Assembly (NCBI GenBank): GCA_965140735.1
Contig: OZ223306.1
Location: 1,798,001 to 1,862,000, forward strand
Direction: 5' to 3'
From: Fusibacter_A sp965140735
GTDB taxonomy: Bacteria > Bacillota > Clostridia > Peptostreptococcales > Acidaminobacteraceae
Length of the DNA stretch: 64,000 nt
Part shown: one piece after another, positions 16,472 to 25,707 of the stretch
Numbering within the stretch: position 1 is the first letter of the stretch
Layout of the letters: every line of letters starts with the position of its first letter
Made by a program: the position numbers and the translations under genes
Notes under the pieces: model-generated
What the model saw: the letters and a program-made list of their open reading frames with translations, nothing else
Databases searched by the model: none
Told to the model about the DNA's origin: nothing

Positions 16472-17503
16472 TTAATCAAAAGTCACTTCCATTTGTTCCA
16501 CATTGAGCACCATTTGATACCCCAAGTGTGTTCTCGCTTTATTGGTCACAACACGGCCTCTAGGCGTTCTATTGATAAATCCAATTTGCATCAAGTAAGG
16601 TTCATACACATCTTCAATTGTATTTGCCTCTTCACCTGTGGCTGCTGCAAGTGTTTCCACCCCAACAGGACCACCATCGAAGTTTTCGATCATGTTAATG
16701 ATAATTTTACGATCCACAGCATCAAGGCCAAGTGCATCTACTTCTAAAAGGTCCAGCGCCGCTTTTGCGATTGCCTTTGTCACCACACCAGTCCCTTTTA
16801 CCTGTGCATAATCTCTAACTCTTTTTAAGAGTCTGTTGACGATACGCGGTGTCCCTCGGCTTCTCATGGCCATTTCTTCACAAGCATTGTCATCGATTTC
16901 TATGTTGAGCACTCTTGCTGAACGTTTAATAATTTGACTTAATTCTTCGACATTGTAAAGATCCAATTTGCAAATAACACCGAAACGATCTCTCAGTGGC
17001 GAAGTCAACTGTCCTGCACGTGTAGTGGCACCTACTAATGTAAATTTAGGTAAGTCAAGCCTCACAGAGCGTGCGCCAGGGCCTTTGCCAATAACGATGT
17101 CTATAGCAAAATCTTCCATTGCTGGATAAAGTACTTCTTCAACATGTCTTGGCAATCTGTGGATTTCATCGATGAAAAGGACGTCACCTTCTTTCATACT
17201 GGTGAGTATCGCAGCGAGATCACCCGGTCTTTCAATGGCAGGTCCCGAAGTGATTTTAACGTCAACCCCCATCTCATTTGCTATGATACAGGATAGAGTC
17301 GTTTTTCCAAGTCCCGGTGGTCCATATAAAAGCACATGATCTAGAGATTCATCTCTCATCTTTGCCGCTTGAATAAATATATTTAATTTTTCTTTTGTCT
17401 TCTCTTGCCCCACATACTCAAGCATTTGCTTAGGTCTTATGTGATTTTCACCTAAAACATCTTCTTCTACAAGCTTAGGGGTGATAAATCGCTCCATGTC
17501 CAT
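16472..17503 (-). CDS. ruvB: Holliday junction branch migration helicase RuvB
   Basis: 343 residues, full length. The AAA+ motor drives branch migration with RuvA. Walker A is YGPPGLGKTTLS (residue about 60), Walker B is LFIDEIHRL, sensor I is GATTRAG with the arginine-finger block RDRFG, and the C-terminal winged helix ends NRTPRGRVVT. It lies 19 bp downstream of ruvA, in the usual ruvAB order. Confidence 0.97.
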   Translation of the reverse strand: MDMERFITPKLVEEDVLGENHIRPKQMLEYVGQEKTKEKLNIFIQAAKMRDESLDHVLLYGPPGLGKTTLSCIIANEMGVDVKITSGPAIERPGDLAAILTSMKEGDVLFIDEIHRLPRHVEEVLYPAMEDFAIDIVIGKGPGARSVRLDLPKFTLVGATTRAGQLTSPLRDRFGVICKLDLYNVEELSQIIKRSARVLNIEIDDNACEEMAMRSRGTPRIVNRLLKRVRDYAQVKGTGVVTKAIAKAALDLLEVDALGLDAVDRKIIINMIENFDGGPVGVETLAAATGEEANTIEDVYEPYLMQIGFINRTPRGRVVTNKARTHLGYQMVLNVEQMEVTFD

Positions 17504-17522
17504 ATTAGGTTGTGGCTCCCTT

Positions 17523-18122
17523 CTATTGTGTCATCAACTTTTTAAGTGCTGCTTTGAGAATTTCTTCCACGGTCATACCACTGATGTCCATAAGTTTTAG
17601 GACAGACTGAGCTTCATTTCGAGTATAGCCAAGTGTCATAAGCGCTTCTAAAGCATCCGACTCGACGCCGCCAGTGATCACATGACTTTCGATATTCGTT
17701 TCTGAACTGATCAGCATGGATTTTCCGACTTTATCTTTTAATTCTAGAATAATACGCTCTGCTGTCTTCTTCCCTACGCCATGTGCTGCTGTCAGTGCTT
17801 TTACATCATTTGATGCAATAATAGCCGCCACTGAAATATAATTAAGTGAAGATAATATCCCAATCCCCACTTTTGTGCCGACACCACTTACTGAAGTCAG
17901 AAGCCTAAACATGTGAAGTTCCTCTTTCGTGCTAAAGCCCACAAGCGAAATAGCATCTTCTCTGACGATCATCTCTGTATGAATGATGATCTCTTCACCT
18001 ACAACGTCAAAATCTGTAATCGAATTTGCCGATGTAAAAACACGATATCCCATCCCGTTATTTTCCACAACGATATGATCCACGTCTATATGGTAAAGTT
18101 TTCCCTTAATAAAATCTATCAT
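17523..18122 (-). CDS. ruvA: Holliday junction branch migration protein RuvA
   Basis: 199 residues, full length. Three domains: N-terminal OB fold (MIDFIKGKLYHIDVDHIVVE), tandem helix-hairpin-helix (LTSVSGVGTKVGIGIL and AAHGVGKKTAERIILELKDK) and the C-terminal RuvB-binding domain (DALEALMTLGYTRNEAQ). It forms the tetramer that holds the four-way junction. It overlaps nothing and precedes ruvB. Confidence 0.96.
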   Translation of the reverse strand: MIDFIKGKLYHIDVDHIVVENNGMGYRVFTSANSITDFDVVGEEIIIHTEMIVREDAISLVGFSTKEELHMFRLLTSVSGVGTKVGIGILSSLNYISVAAIIASNDVKALTAAHGVGKKTAERIILELKDKVGKSMLISSETNIESHVITGGVESDALEALMTLGYTRNEAQSVLKLMDISGMTVEEILKAALKKLMTQ

Positions 18123-18148
18123 TATTACACTCCTGTTTTGTAGTGATT

Positions 18149-18865
18149 TTAGATCAACACAATATTTTTAAAACCCTTTTGAATCGCATAACTTTCAATT
18201 GAACGCATATAAGTGGCATTTGGTGGTTTGAGTTTTCGTCCCTCACCCTTTACGCCGTGATTTCTAAAAGCAATCAATTTATACCTCAGTTCACAACCAT
18301 CGTGTACACTGAGCCAGTCTATTAGAGCTTTATCGTCTACTAACTCTGGAATAATAACCGTTCGTATTTCATATAGTTTGTCTATCGTATTCAAATATAT
18401 AAAATTTTCAATCACTTGCGCATTTTCAAGCCCTGTTAAAGTCTTGTGAATTTTTGAATCCAATGCTTTCAAATCTAACATAAAGCCGTCCACATGTGCC
18501 TCTAACGTTTTTAAATGTGCTAAAGGGATATGACCATTTGTATCAATCAAGATGTGAATATCTTCTGCTTTAAGCAAAGTACACACAGCAACTAAGAACT
18601 CTAATTGTAGCGTACACTCACCCCCAGAAAAAGTCACTCCAGAGATATAATCCTTATAAGGTAAAATCATATCAACAAGCGCCTCTGGTGAATACGCATG
18701 AACTTCTGACGCCTCTTCTGCCGTCAAATGTTTGACGGATTTAATCGTTTCTGGATTATGGCAATATAGGCAGTTAAACTGACATCCTTGCAAAAATACC
18801 ACAAAACGGTTCCCAGGACCATCAACTGCTGAATTTTTAATCATATTTCTTATATAACCGAACAT
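18149..18865 (-). CDS. Radical SAM glycyl-radical enzyme activase (PflA/YjjW-like)
   Basis: 238 residues. The [4Fe-4S]-SAM motif is GCQFNCLYCH (Cys28, Cys32, Cys35: CX3CX2C). GVTFSGGECTLQ is the GGE SAM-binding block. Such enzymes abstract hydrogen from a glycine to create the glycyl radical in their partner. The partner is very likely the YjjI-like enzyme at 19567. Compared with E. coli YjjW it lacks the inserted ferredoxin-type cluster domain and has PflA-like length. AGAGAGG precedes the ATG. It lies between ruvA and the nitroreductase. Confidence 0.88.
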   Translation of the reverse strand: MFGYIRNMIKNSAVDGPGNRFVVFLQGCQFNCLYCHNPETIKSVKHLTAEEASEVHAYSPEALVDMILPYKDYISGVTFSGGECTLQLEFLVAVCTLLKAEDIHILIDTNGHIPLAHLKTLEAHVDGFMLDLKALDSKIHKTLTGLENAQVIENFIYLNTIDKLYEIRTVIIPELVDDKALIDWLSVHDGCELRYKLIAFRNHGVKGEGRKLKPPNATYMRSIESYAIQKGFKNIVLI

Positions 18866-18944
18866 ACATACCTCTCTCTTATTATATAAGTCTCTAGCTG
18901 TTTATTCAAGCTATAGTGGCATTAAGCTTTTGTTTCAATTTACT

Positions 18945-18990
18945 AAAAAATGCTAAAACAGGACTGTAAACCTGTCTTAGCATTTTATTT
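18945..18990. terminator. Terminator between nitroreductase and activase genes
   Basis: AATGCTAAGACAGG pairs with CCTGTTTTAGCATT across an eight-base loop, with T-runs on both sides. It ends the nitroreductase transcript on the minus strand. Confidence 0.8.
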
Positions 18991-19018
18991 TTCTATAACA
19001 TATATGTTTTTAACAATT

Positions 19019-19534
19019 TTATCGCTTTCCAAACCCATTTCGATGAACCTTCTCAGGATCATACCGATCACTTGGCTCTTTTTTCTCATCAGGATGTCCC
19101 ACAGCTATAAAACCCATGGGTTTAATGTGTTCTGGCAGACCCAAAGTCTTTTCAAGCACTGCCATGCGGTCTTCGTTTGGATAAACACCGATCCAACAAG
19201 CACCGAGTTCAAGTTCTTCTATGCGAATGAGCATATTTTGAATTGCTGCTGCGCAGTCACCAATCCAGTATCCCTTATGATCTTCTTTGTTAGTATCACC
19301 ACAGACTAAAATACCGAGCCCCGCATTAATCAGCGGCATTGAAAATCGATGAACTTCCTTAAAAGCATTAAAGATAGCCATATCGTCCACAATGATAAAT
19401 TCCCACAGTTGCTTGTTCTTAGCAGTTGGTGAAGCAAAACCAGCTTTTAAAATTTCATTTAGCAATTCATCAGATAGTTTTTCACCAGTAAATTTTCGAA
19501 TACTTCTTCTGGTTAATGATGCACTATTACTCAT
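19019..19534 (-). CDS. Nitroreductase family FMN oxidoreductase
   Basis: 171 residues, a short single-domain nitroreductase. RRSIRKFTGEKL (FMN phosphate-binding Arg block), ASPTAKNKQLWEF, DCAAAIQNMLIRIEELELGACWIG and a C-terminal IAVGHPDEKK are typical. The family reduces nitroaromatics, quinones or flavins with NAD(P)H; the substrate is unknown. GAGAGGATT precedes the start. It lies between the glycyl-radical enzyme and its presumed activase, which may mean a shared redox role. Confidence 0.9.
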   Translation of the reverse strand: MSNSASLTRRSIRKFTGEKLSDELLNEILKAGFASPTAKNKQLWEFIIVDDMAIFNAFKEVHRFSMPLINAGLGILVCGDTNKEDHKGYWIGDCAAAIQNMLIRIEELELGACWIGVYPNEDRMAVLEKTLGLPEHIKPMGFIAVGHPDEKKEPSDRYDPEKVHRNGFGKR

Positions 19535-19566
19535 TTAATCCTCTCTTTCATCATGCACGCATGGCA

Positions 19567-21105
19567 TTAATTTGACTCACTTCTAACCTTGCGTTCGTAT
19601 ATTTTAGCGTTGTCCACAGCACCTTTTCCAAGGACCACAGTATCTCTCAACACCATCTCACCACGACTCAATTTTTCAATCTCAGATTTCTTAACGAGAT
19701 ATCCCGTAATTCTGATGACATCTGCATCGTCACCATAGAAAGAAATATATCTCATCCCATTTTTAAAAGCCCCATTTATAAGATTGAGTACATATTCTGG
19801 ATTCTTTGCAACGGTCTGATCAAATGTGAAAATATCGCCTACACCCGATGGAAAATACTTGTGGAATTTCTGTGCATTAAATATATGCTCATAGATAGGC
19901 GGTTCTTCACCAATTGGAATTCTAACCCCAGGTGAAATACCGATATCAGTATCTATCCCTACCTGAGCATGTAGCAAGTAATGTCCTTTTGTGGCTTTCA
20001 GATGTGGATTTTCGTATTTATTGACTTCAGTTTGTAAGGTTTCCATGATTTTCACGCCTAAAGCTTCCGCTTTTTCAGAATGGCCAAATCTTTCCCCTTC
20101 TGGCATAAAATGATTTACCGCTTCTGCAAGCCCCACCATGCCAAACATAGCAGTGAAATTCTCATAATTCACTAACCCTTCTTTTGACAAGAAATGGTGT
20201 CCAAAGAATCCCACTTCCTCAACGATAAAACGAATGCGTTCGTCCATATACTGAACCATCTGTGCCACGACATCTGGTAAAAGCTCTTTTAAAAAGACGT
20301 CTAGATCAGCTGTCTTTTCAGCAAGTCTTGAAAGCACAAGTCTAGCAAGCGTATACGAGCCACCACCTATAGGTAAGCCATTATAACAGCTCACAATGGC
20401 GTAATGCTCACCAAATTCAGAAGCAAACATATCGTGATTCGCAAAACTTGGCTTAGCTGTGATCATACTCGTTTTGATGGCATCAATAGCAAATTCTAAA
20501 GGTGTTTCCGCATTGTATTTTAAAGTAATGTTTGGAATCGAATCTTGAAGTTCACGTTCAGCCTTCAAAATCATATAGCCTGTTCGAGTTGCTTTCGGTC
20601 CTATATTTGCATGACAGAATGAATCTGTAATGGTTCGATCAATATAAATCAAAAATCTTTTAATGGCTTCATATGCAGCTTCATCCGAAACATAATTCGG
20701 GTCATTTGCCTCAAGACCTATATAGGGTTCGAGTAATAAATCGATGTTGCCAATATAGACTGGAAAAGTCGTAATAGAAGGCACATGTCTATAGAGTATT
20801 TGCAAATTGTTGATAGCGTCGTAAAGGGAATGTGCAGGCTCAATTTTGAGAAAAGCACTGCCTTGTTTCATAAATTTTTCATAGTCGGGGACAATATATC
20901 TAGGTCTGTAAGGCGCACCCCCTTCAAATAAATCACAGATAATGCCTGCATCCCTATAAGCTTTTATCGCATCAGATATTTCTAAAATATCCAGTGCATT
21001 TTCAGCATGTTTTGCAAGTGTATTCACTTTCATTTCATATGTGAGAATATCACTTGTAATGGTTTCGTATATTTCACTCTGCATAGGTGTCATATTTTTT
21101 AACAT
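19567..21105 (-). CDS. YjjI-like glycyl-radical enzyme
   Basis: About 512 residues, close to the length of YjjI (DUF3029 group). The glycyl-radical loop near the C-terminus is RITGYLVKK (Gly about 468). The N-terminal DYEKFMKQGSAFL and YISFYGDDADVIR fit the YjjI subgroup. It lacks the C-terminal zinc cysteines and ATP cone of class III ribonucleotide reductase. YjjI substrate is not firmly known. The ATG at 21105 has AGAGGTG just upstream and is preferred to 21159. It forms a group with the nitroreductase and activase, and indicates strict anaerobic chemistry. Confidence 0.8.
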   Translation of the reverse strand: MLKNMTPMQSEIYETITSDILTYEMKVNTLAKHAENALDILEISDAIKAYRDAGIICDLFEGGAPYRPRYIVPDYEKFMKQGSAFLKIEPAHSLYDAINNLQILYRHVPSITTFPVYIGNIDLLLEPYIGLEANDPNYVSDEAAYEAIKRFLIYIDRTITDSFCHANIGPKATRTGYMILKAERELQDSIPNITLKYNAETPLEFAIDAIKTSMITAKPSFANHDMFASEFGEHYAIVSCYNGLPIGGGSYTLARLVLSRLAEKTADLDVFLKELLPDVVAQMVQYMDERIRFIVEEVGFFGHHFLSKEGLVNYENFTAMFGMVGLAEAVNHFMPEGERFGHSEKAEALGVKIMETLQTEVNKYENPHLKATKGHYLLHAQVGIDTDIGISPGVRIPIGEEPPIYEHIFNAQKFHKYFPSGVGDIFTFDQTVAKNPEYVLNLINGAFKNGMRYISFYGDDADVIRITGYLVKKSEIEKLSRGEMVLRDTVVLGKGAVDNAKIYERKVRSESN

Positions 21106-21271
21106 TTCTTCACCTCTTAATCTTTTAACATTTAGTGCCGTATGTTTTAATTGTAACATATTAGACGACTTTACTTTAACGATAGAAAAATGATCTCATT
21201 TATATTATACTGCTAATGGGGGGTTTTAACCACCTTTTATCACTGAAAAAATTCTACATATGGAGGACATA

Positions 21272-22732
21272 ATGAAAAAAATACTGCTAATGCTTTTGTG
21301 CATCATACTGGTGATCAGCGGGTGTGCATCAGAAAATAATAGTGTAGAAACCTCAGAAAATACGTCTACACCTATCGTTGTGGATACAGAAAAACCTGCC
21401 CAAAGTACAGCGACAGAAAAAGAAAACTCAGATTTTAAAAACGAGCTTAAAAATGCTTATCAGTACCGATCAGTAGCTGAAACTGAATATGAAACCACTG
21501 CACTTAATTTCGTTCAAATGCTATTTTCAGATGATTATTCAACAATTCTAACTGATTTTACTTACACAGAAGAAATGAAAAAAGCACTTACCCTTGAACA
21601 ATTGGAATCCTTTAAAAGTTCTTTGGATGCTCAAATGGGTTCTTTTAAATCCGTTTTTGACATCAACACCTCTAAGCAATCGGGCTTTGATGTGGTTAAA
21701 TTAAATACTCAATTTGACATGCACAAATTGACACTGACGTTTTCTTTCGATGAAAATGGCGCTATAGCGAGTTTTGTAACGGAAGCTTTTATTGAACAAC
21801 CCGTTGTCAAAAGAAACGATTTTGCAATTGAAAAGCAAGTTAAATTTGGAGAACCTGGCTGGCAATTAAATGGTGTTATTACAGTACCAGCCTTTGCAGA
21901 TCCCAAAGCCGTTGTCATCCTTGTTCACGGGTCCGGTCCAAGTGATCGCAATGAAACCATTGGTCCAAATGTCCCTTTTGAAGATATCGCTATGGCATTT
22001 GCTCAAAAAGGTATTGCCACTTTTAGGTATGATAAAAGGACTTTCACTTATGGTCAAAAGTTAATACATGATTTTACCCTTACACCCGATGAAGAAGTTG
22101 TTAACGATGTGGTCTACGCTTCTCAGTATTTAAGATTAGAAACCAGCCTTGACACCACCCATTTATTTGTACTCGGTCACAGTTTAGGGGGCTACTTATT
22201 GCCACAGATCAACGATCAAATCAAAGGGATTGATGGCTATATTTTCATGAACGCAAACGCTAGACCACTTACTGATTTAGTACTTGATCAATATAATTAC
22301 ATCTTCAACCTCGATGGTACCCTTTCAGAAAGTGAATCAGATAACCTTTCAAAATTAAAAATTGAACTTGATAAATTATCCAAAGAAAATTTAAAAGATC
22401 AACCTGATGAAACACTCATTTTAGGGGCATCTAAAAACTATTGGCTCTACTTAGAAAATTATAAACCACTTGAAAAACTCTCTCAAATCACTGTCCCAAT
22501 GCTATTTACTCAGGGGTTACGAGACTATCAAGTCGGTTTGAAAGACTTCGACGCTTGGAAAGCTAATGTTTCGGACAAGCAAGATGCAACTTTCTTAACC
22601 TTTGATTCTTTAAATCATCTAATGATGTCTGGTACTGAAAAGAGTTCTCCAGATGAATACTATATAAAAAATGAAGTGGCGTCTGATTTTATAGAAGCCG
22701 TTTCAAATTGGATTGTTGATAAATCCAATTAG
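21272..22732 (+). CDS. Lipoprotein with alpha/beta hydrolase domain
   Basis: 486 residues. The signal peptide ends in lipobox VISGC (Cys17), so it is a lipid-anchored extracytoplasmic protein. A Thr/Glu-rich linker and a DUF3887-like alpha/beta domain (residues 60-190) precede an alpha/beta hydrolase domain with VHGSGPSDRNE (oxyanion region), GHSLGG (nucleophile Ser) and a catalytic-His candidate in SLNHLMMSG. Likely a secreted esterase or acyl hydrolase of unknown substrate. GGAGG stands just before ATG 21272; the ATG at 21260 overlaps this ribosome site and is rejected. It is the only plus-strand gene in its neighbourhood. Confidence 0.88.
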   Translation: MKKILLMLLCIILVISGCASENNSVETSENTSTPIVVDTEKPAQSTATEKENSDFKNELKNAYQYRSVAETEYETTALNFVQMLFSDDYSTILTDFTYTEEMKKALTLEQLESFKSSLDAQMGSFKSVFDINTSKQSGFDVVKLNTQFDMHKLTLTFSFDENGAIASFVTEAFIEQPVVKRNDFAIEKQVKFGEPGWQLNGVITVPAFADPKAVVILVHGSGPSDRNETIGPNVPFEDIAMAFAQKGIATFRYDKRTFTYGQKLIHDFTLTPDEEVVNDVVYASQYLRLETSLDTTHLFVLGHSLGGYLLPQINDQIKGIDGYIFMNANARPLTDLVLDQYNYIFNLDGTLSESESDNLSKLKIELDKLSKENLKDQPDETLILGASKNYWLYLENYKPLEKLSQITVPMLFTQGLRDYQVGLKDFDAWKANVSDKQDATFLTFDSLNHLMMSGTEKSSPDEYYIKNEVASDFIEAVSNWIVDKSN

Positions 22733-22747
22733 ATAAATGTAATTAAA

Positions 22748-22845
22748 CAACATTTGAGCCAGCTTTCGATGCCTCAAACCAATTTTCACTGACGCTGTTT
22801 AAGATTGAACACCCCTCATCACAGCTTTCGGCTCAAATCTTGTTG
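22748..22845. repeat. Long inverted repeat downstream of the lipoprotein gene
   Basis: CAACATTTGAGCC at 22748 pairs with GGCTCAAATCTTGTTG at 22830-22845 around a 70-base loop. It lies between the lipoprotein stop and a terminator. It may be RNA structure protecting the 3' end, or a decayed element. Confidence 0.5.
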
Positions 22846-22854
22846 TCTTAATAA

Positions 22855-22900
22855 TAAAAAACGTCTATTTAAGCATATCCGCTTTTATAGACGTTTTTTT
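22855..22900. terminator. Bidirectional terminator between convergent genes
   Basis: AAAAAACGTCTAT pairs with ATAGACGTTTTTTT. It serves the plus-strand lipoprotein gene and the minus-strand pspC-like gene. Confidence 0.85.
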
Positions 22901-22912
22901 ATTATTTCCAAT

Positions 22913-23161
22913 TTAGTATCTCTCATCGTCATCATAGTCGTCATCGTATTCTTCAAATGGCACACTATCAGGATCGTACTCTGGTAAAATAATTGCCATG
23001 ATAATATATATGATTATCGGTGATCCTACTCCAAAAAATATTGCCAATACCCAAAGTAATCTGATGATCGTAACATCCATTCCAAAGAATTGAGCTAATC
23101 CGGCGCAAACACCAGAAACTTTGCCTCGACTTCGAATTTTACATAACTGCCTTTCATTCAT
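22913..23161 (-). CDS. PspC domain protein
   Basis: 82 residues, a PspC-type small membrane protein. The N-terminal block IRSRGKVSGVCAGLAQFFGMD is followed by one or two helices (IIRLLWVLAIFFGVGSPIIIYIIMAIILP) and an Asp/Glu/Tyr-rich cytosolic tail. In the phage-shock system PspC senses membrane stress; solitary PspC proteins in Bacillota often have no PspA/PspF partner, and none is seen here. TTAGGAGTG precedes the ATG. Confidence 0.9.
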   Translation of the reverse strand: MNERQLCKIRSRGKVSGVCAGLAQFFGMDVTIIRLLWVLAIFFGVGSPIIIYIIMAIILPEYDPDSVPFEEYDDDYDDDERY

Positions 23162-23271
23162 ATTGATTCACTCCTAACCCTCATTGGGATTTATTTCTTA
23201 AGTAAATCATATTCCAAAAACAACTTCAAATCAAGCAATATAGCGTATTCTAACGTTTTTCTAACTAAACA

Positions 23272-25707
23272 CTAACCTTTTTCATCAAAAAAATCATTGG
23301 CGATCAAAGCTGTCTCTCTGGCATCTTTTGCATAAAAATCTGCATGAATCATTTTGGCGTATTCAGGGTTCAATACGGCACCACCTACACAGACTTTAAT
23401 CCCTTGATCGTGTGCTTTAAGGACTTTAATCGTTTTTGCCATACTTTCAACTGTTGAGGTCATCAATGCACTGAGTCCTACGAATTTGACATCATGGTCA
23501 ATACAGGCCTTTAAAACAACCTCAGGTGGTACATCCTTACCTAAATCCACAACATCATAGCCGTAATTTTGAAGTATTACTTTAACGATATTTTTCCCAA
23601 TATCATGAACATCATGTTGCACCGTAGCTAAAACGATTTTACCTTTGCTCAGCGATGGCCCCTCTTCATTTTTAAGCTCTAATTTTAAACGCTCAAACGC
23701 CTGTTGAACAGTTTCTGCTGATTGTATCAGCTGAGGCAAAAATATCTTACCAATTTCAAAAGACTGTCCCACTTCATTTAAGGTTGGGATGATAATTTGA
23801 TCTACAATTTCCATGGGCTTCATCGTTTCTAAAAGGAATTCGACATTTTGAACCGCTAAGTCCTTTAATCCATTTAAAATCACTTGCTTCAGATCAAGTT
23901 GACTTACTTTTGGTTTTGTACTTGATGGGCTTGAAGGATCAACTTTAGAGTGTTTTTCTATATAATTTTCTGCCCTTACATCATTATACACCAGTACATT
24001 ATAGGCATCCATTGCAGCCATCATTTCTTCATTACCTGGATTTAAAATCGGGGCATCAAGGCCACTGTACAATGCCATGGTTAAAAAGGTTTTATTGATC
24101 AGTTCTCTCTTAGGTAATCCAAAAGAGACATTACTGACGCCTAACACTGTTTTTACACCTAGTCTGTCCTTTACAAGCTTAATCGCTTTCAAAGTTTCAA
24201 TGACATCCTCTTGCTGAGCAGATGCTGTCAATGCCAAGCAGTCGATAAGAACATTTTCTCTTGGTATTCCCAGTGCCTCTGCGCGATGAACAATTTTTTC
24301 AGCTATTGCAAATCGATCCTCAGCTTTGCTCGGAATGCCTTCATCATCTAGGGTTAACCCCAGTACACAAGCCCCATATTTCTTTACAATAGGTAATATC
24401 GCATTTAGACTATCTTCTTTACCACTCACTGAGTTAATCAAAGGTTTGCCATTATAACATCTCGCTGCAGTTTCAATACACGCCACACTAGAAGAATCAA
24501 TCTGAATTGGAACATCCAAAATAGATTGAATTTCTTTTATAAATTCAGGCATTAATTTAGCTTCATCAAGTTCTGGAAGACCAATGTTCAAATCCAATAT
24601 AGAAGCACCCTGCTCTACTTGGCTAATCGCTTCTCTTAAGATATAATCTGTTTCACCATTTCGAAGTGCTTCTTTTAAGCGCTTTTTGCCCGTAGGATTT
24701 AAACGCTCACCAATAACCACTGGTTGATCCCCTATAGCCACAGTTTTCGCAAATGAAGACACCTGAGTGATTTTTCTCGGTTCACGTCTAACGATTGCTG
24801 GTGCATTTGCCACGATCTCTTTGAGGGGCTCAATATAAGTATCATCTGTTCCACAGCAACCACCAATTATCGTGACCCCTTTCGCTACAATCTCCTTCAT
24901 AATACCCGCATATATGTTGGCACTGGTGTCATACACCGTGATCTCATCAATTTGTTTTGGAAGACCAGCATTGGGTTGGACCACAATCGGTTTATGAGTC
25001 AGTGAAAGCGCACGTCCTATTAATGGCAACATCTCAGCAGGTCCAAATGAGCAGTTAAATCCAAGTGCATCCACTTCAAGAGCCTCTAATAAAGTCACCA
25101 TGGATGCCACGTCTGTACCAGTGAAAGTTCTACCAGTCTGTTCAAATGACATCGTCGCAATAATCGGTAAGTCTGAATGCTCTTTACAAGCTAAAATTGC
25201 ACATTTTAACTCTAACAAATCAGTTTGCGTTTCGATGATAAAAAGGTCACAACCTGCATCTACACCTGCAATAATTTGTTCTTTATAAATTTCATAAGCC
25301 TCATTAAATGACAAAGTACCCATGGGTTCTAAGAGTTGTCCAATGGGTCCAAGATCAAGTGCTACATATTTGTGATTCACAGATTGTCTTGATTCACGAT
25401 AAGTATGATGCTTGATATGAAAAGTATCAATGGCTTTATTTGCAATTGAAACGGCTTGAGAGACAACTTCCGTCACCGTTTTACCACTATCTTTTAACTT
25501 AATTCGATTGGCTCCAAAAGTGTTTGTGGAGATAATATTAGCACCCGCTTCTAAATATTTTAAATGAATCTCTTCAATCAAATCAGCTCTTGTAAAATTT
25601 AAACTTTCAGGCAATTCACCTAATTTAAGACCACTCTTTTGAAGATAAGTACCCATGGCACCATCAATAATTAAATACCCTGTTTCAATTTTATGTTTTA
25701 AACTCAT
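23272..25707 (-). CDS. metH: Cobalamin-dependent methionine synthase without the activation domain
   Basis: 811 residues in three modules. The homocysteine-binding domain (1-300) has zinc cysteines in GFNCSFGP and IGGCCGTD. The pterin/methyltetrahydrofolate domain (about 320-590) includes VIGERLNPTGKK. The B12-binding domain (about 640-811) has HDVHDIGKNIV, the cobalt-ligand DxHxxG motif. The C-terminal SAM-dependent reactivation domain is absent and is encoded by the preceding gene. The start ATG overlaps that gene's stop by one base (TAATG), which indicates translational coupling. Last gene of the SAM-riboswitch methionine operon. Confidence 0.94.
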   Translation of the reverse strand: MSLKHKIETGYLIIDGAMGTYLQKSGLKLGELPESLNFTRADLIEEIHLKYLEAGANIISTNTFGANRIKLKDSGKTVTEVVSQAVSIANKAIDTFHIKHHTYRESRQSVNHKYVALDLGPIGQLLEPMGTLSFNEAYEIYKEQIIAGVDAGCDLFIIETQTDLLELKCAILACKEHSDLPIIATMSFEQTGRTFTGTDVASMVTLLEALEVDALGFNCSFGPAEMLPLIGRALSLTHKPIVVQPNAGLPKQIDEITVYDTSANIYAGIMKEIVAKGVTIIGGCCGTDDTYIEPLKEIVANAPAIVRREPRKITQVSSFAKTVAIGDQPVVIGERLNPTGKKRLKEALRNGETDYILREAISQVEQGASILDLNIGLPELDEAKLMPEFIKEIQSILDVPIQIDSSSVACIETAARCYNGKPLINSVSGKEDSLNAILPIVKKYGACVLGLTLDDEGIPSKAEDRFAIAEKIVHRAEALGIPRENVLIDCLALTASAQQEDVIETLKAIKLVKDRLGVKTVLGVSNVSFGLPKRELINKTFLTMALYSGLDAPILNPGNEEMMAAMDAYNVLVYNDVRAENYIEKHSKVDPSSPSSTKPKVSQLDLKQVILNGLKDLAVQNVEFLLETMKPMEIVDQIIIPTLNEVGQSFEIGKIFLPQLIQSAETVQQAFERLKLELKNEEGPSLSKGKIVLATVQHDVHDIGKNIVKVILQNYGYDVVDLGKDVPPEVVLKACIDHDVKFVGLSALMTSTVESMAKTIKVLKAHDQGIKVCVGGAVLNPEYAKMIHADFYAKDARETALIANDFFDEKG

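Noticed and set aside
19567..21159. Class III anaerobic ribonucleotide reductase (NrdD)
   Set aside because: No ATP cone and no C-terminal zinc cysteines; length and glycyl-radical tail fit the YjjI group better.
22748..22845. Long inverted repeat as a riboswitch
   Set aside because: It is downstream of the only plus-strand gene, lacks any known aptamer core and has no gene after it on either strand within reach.
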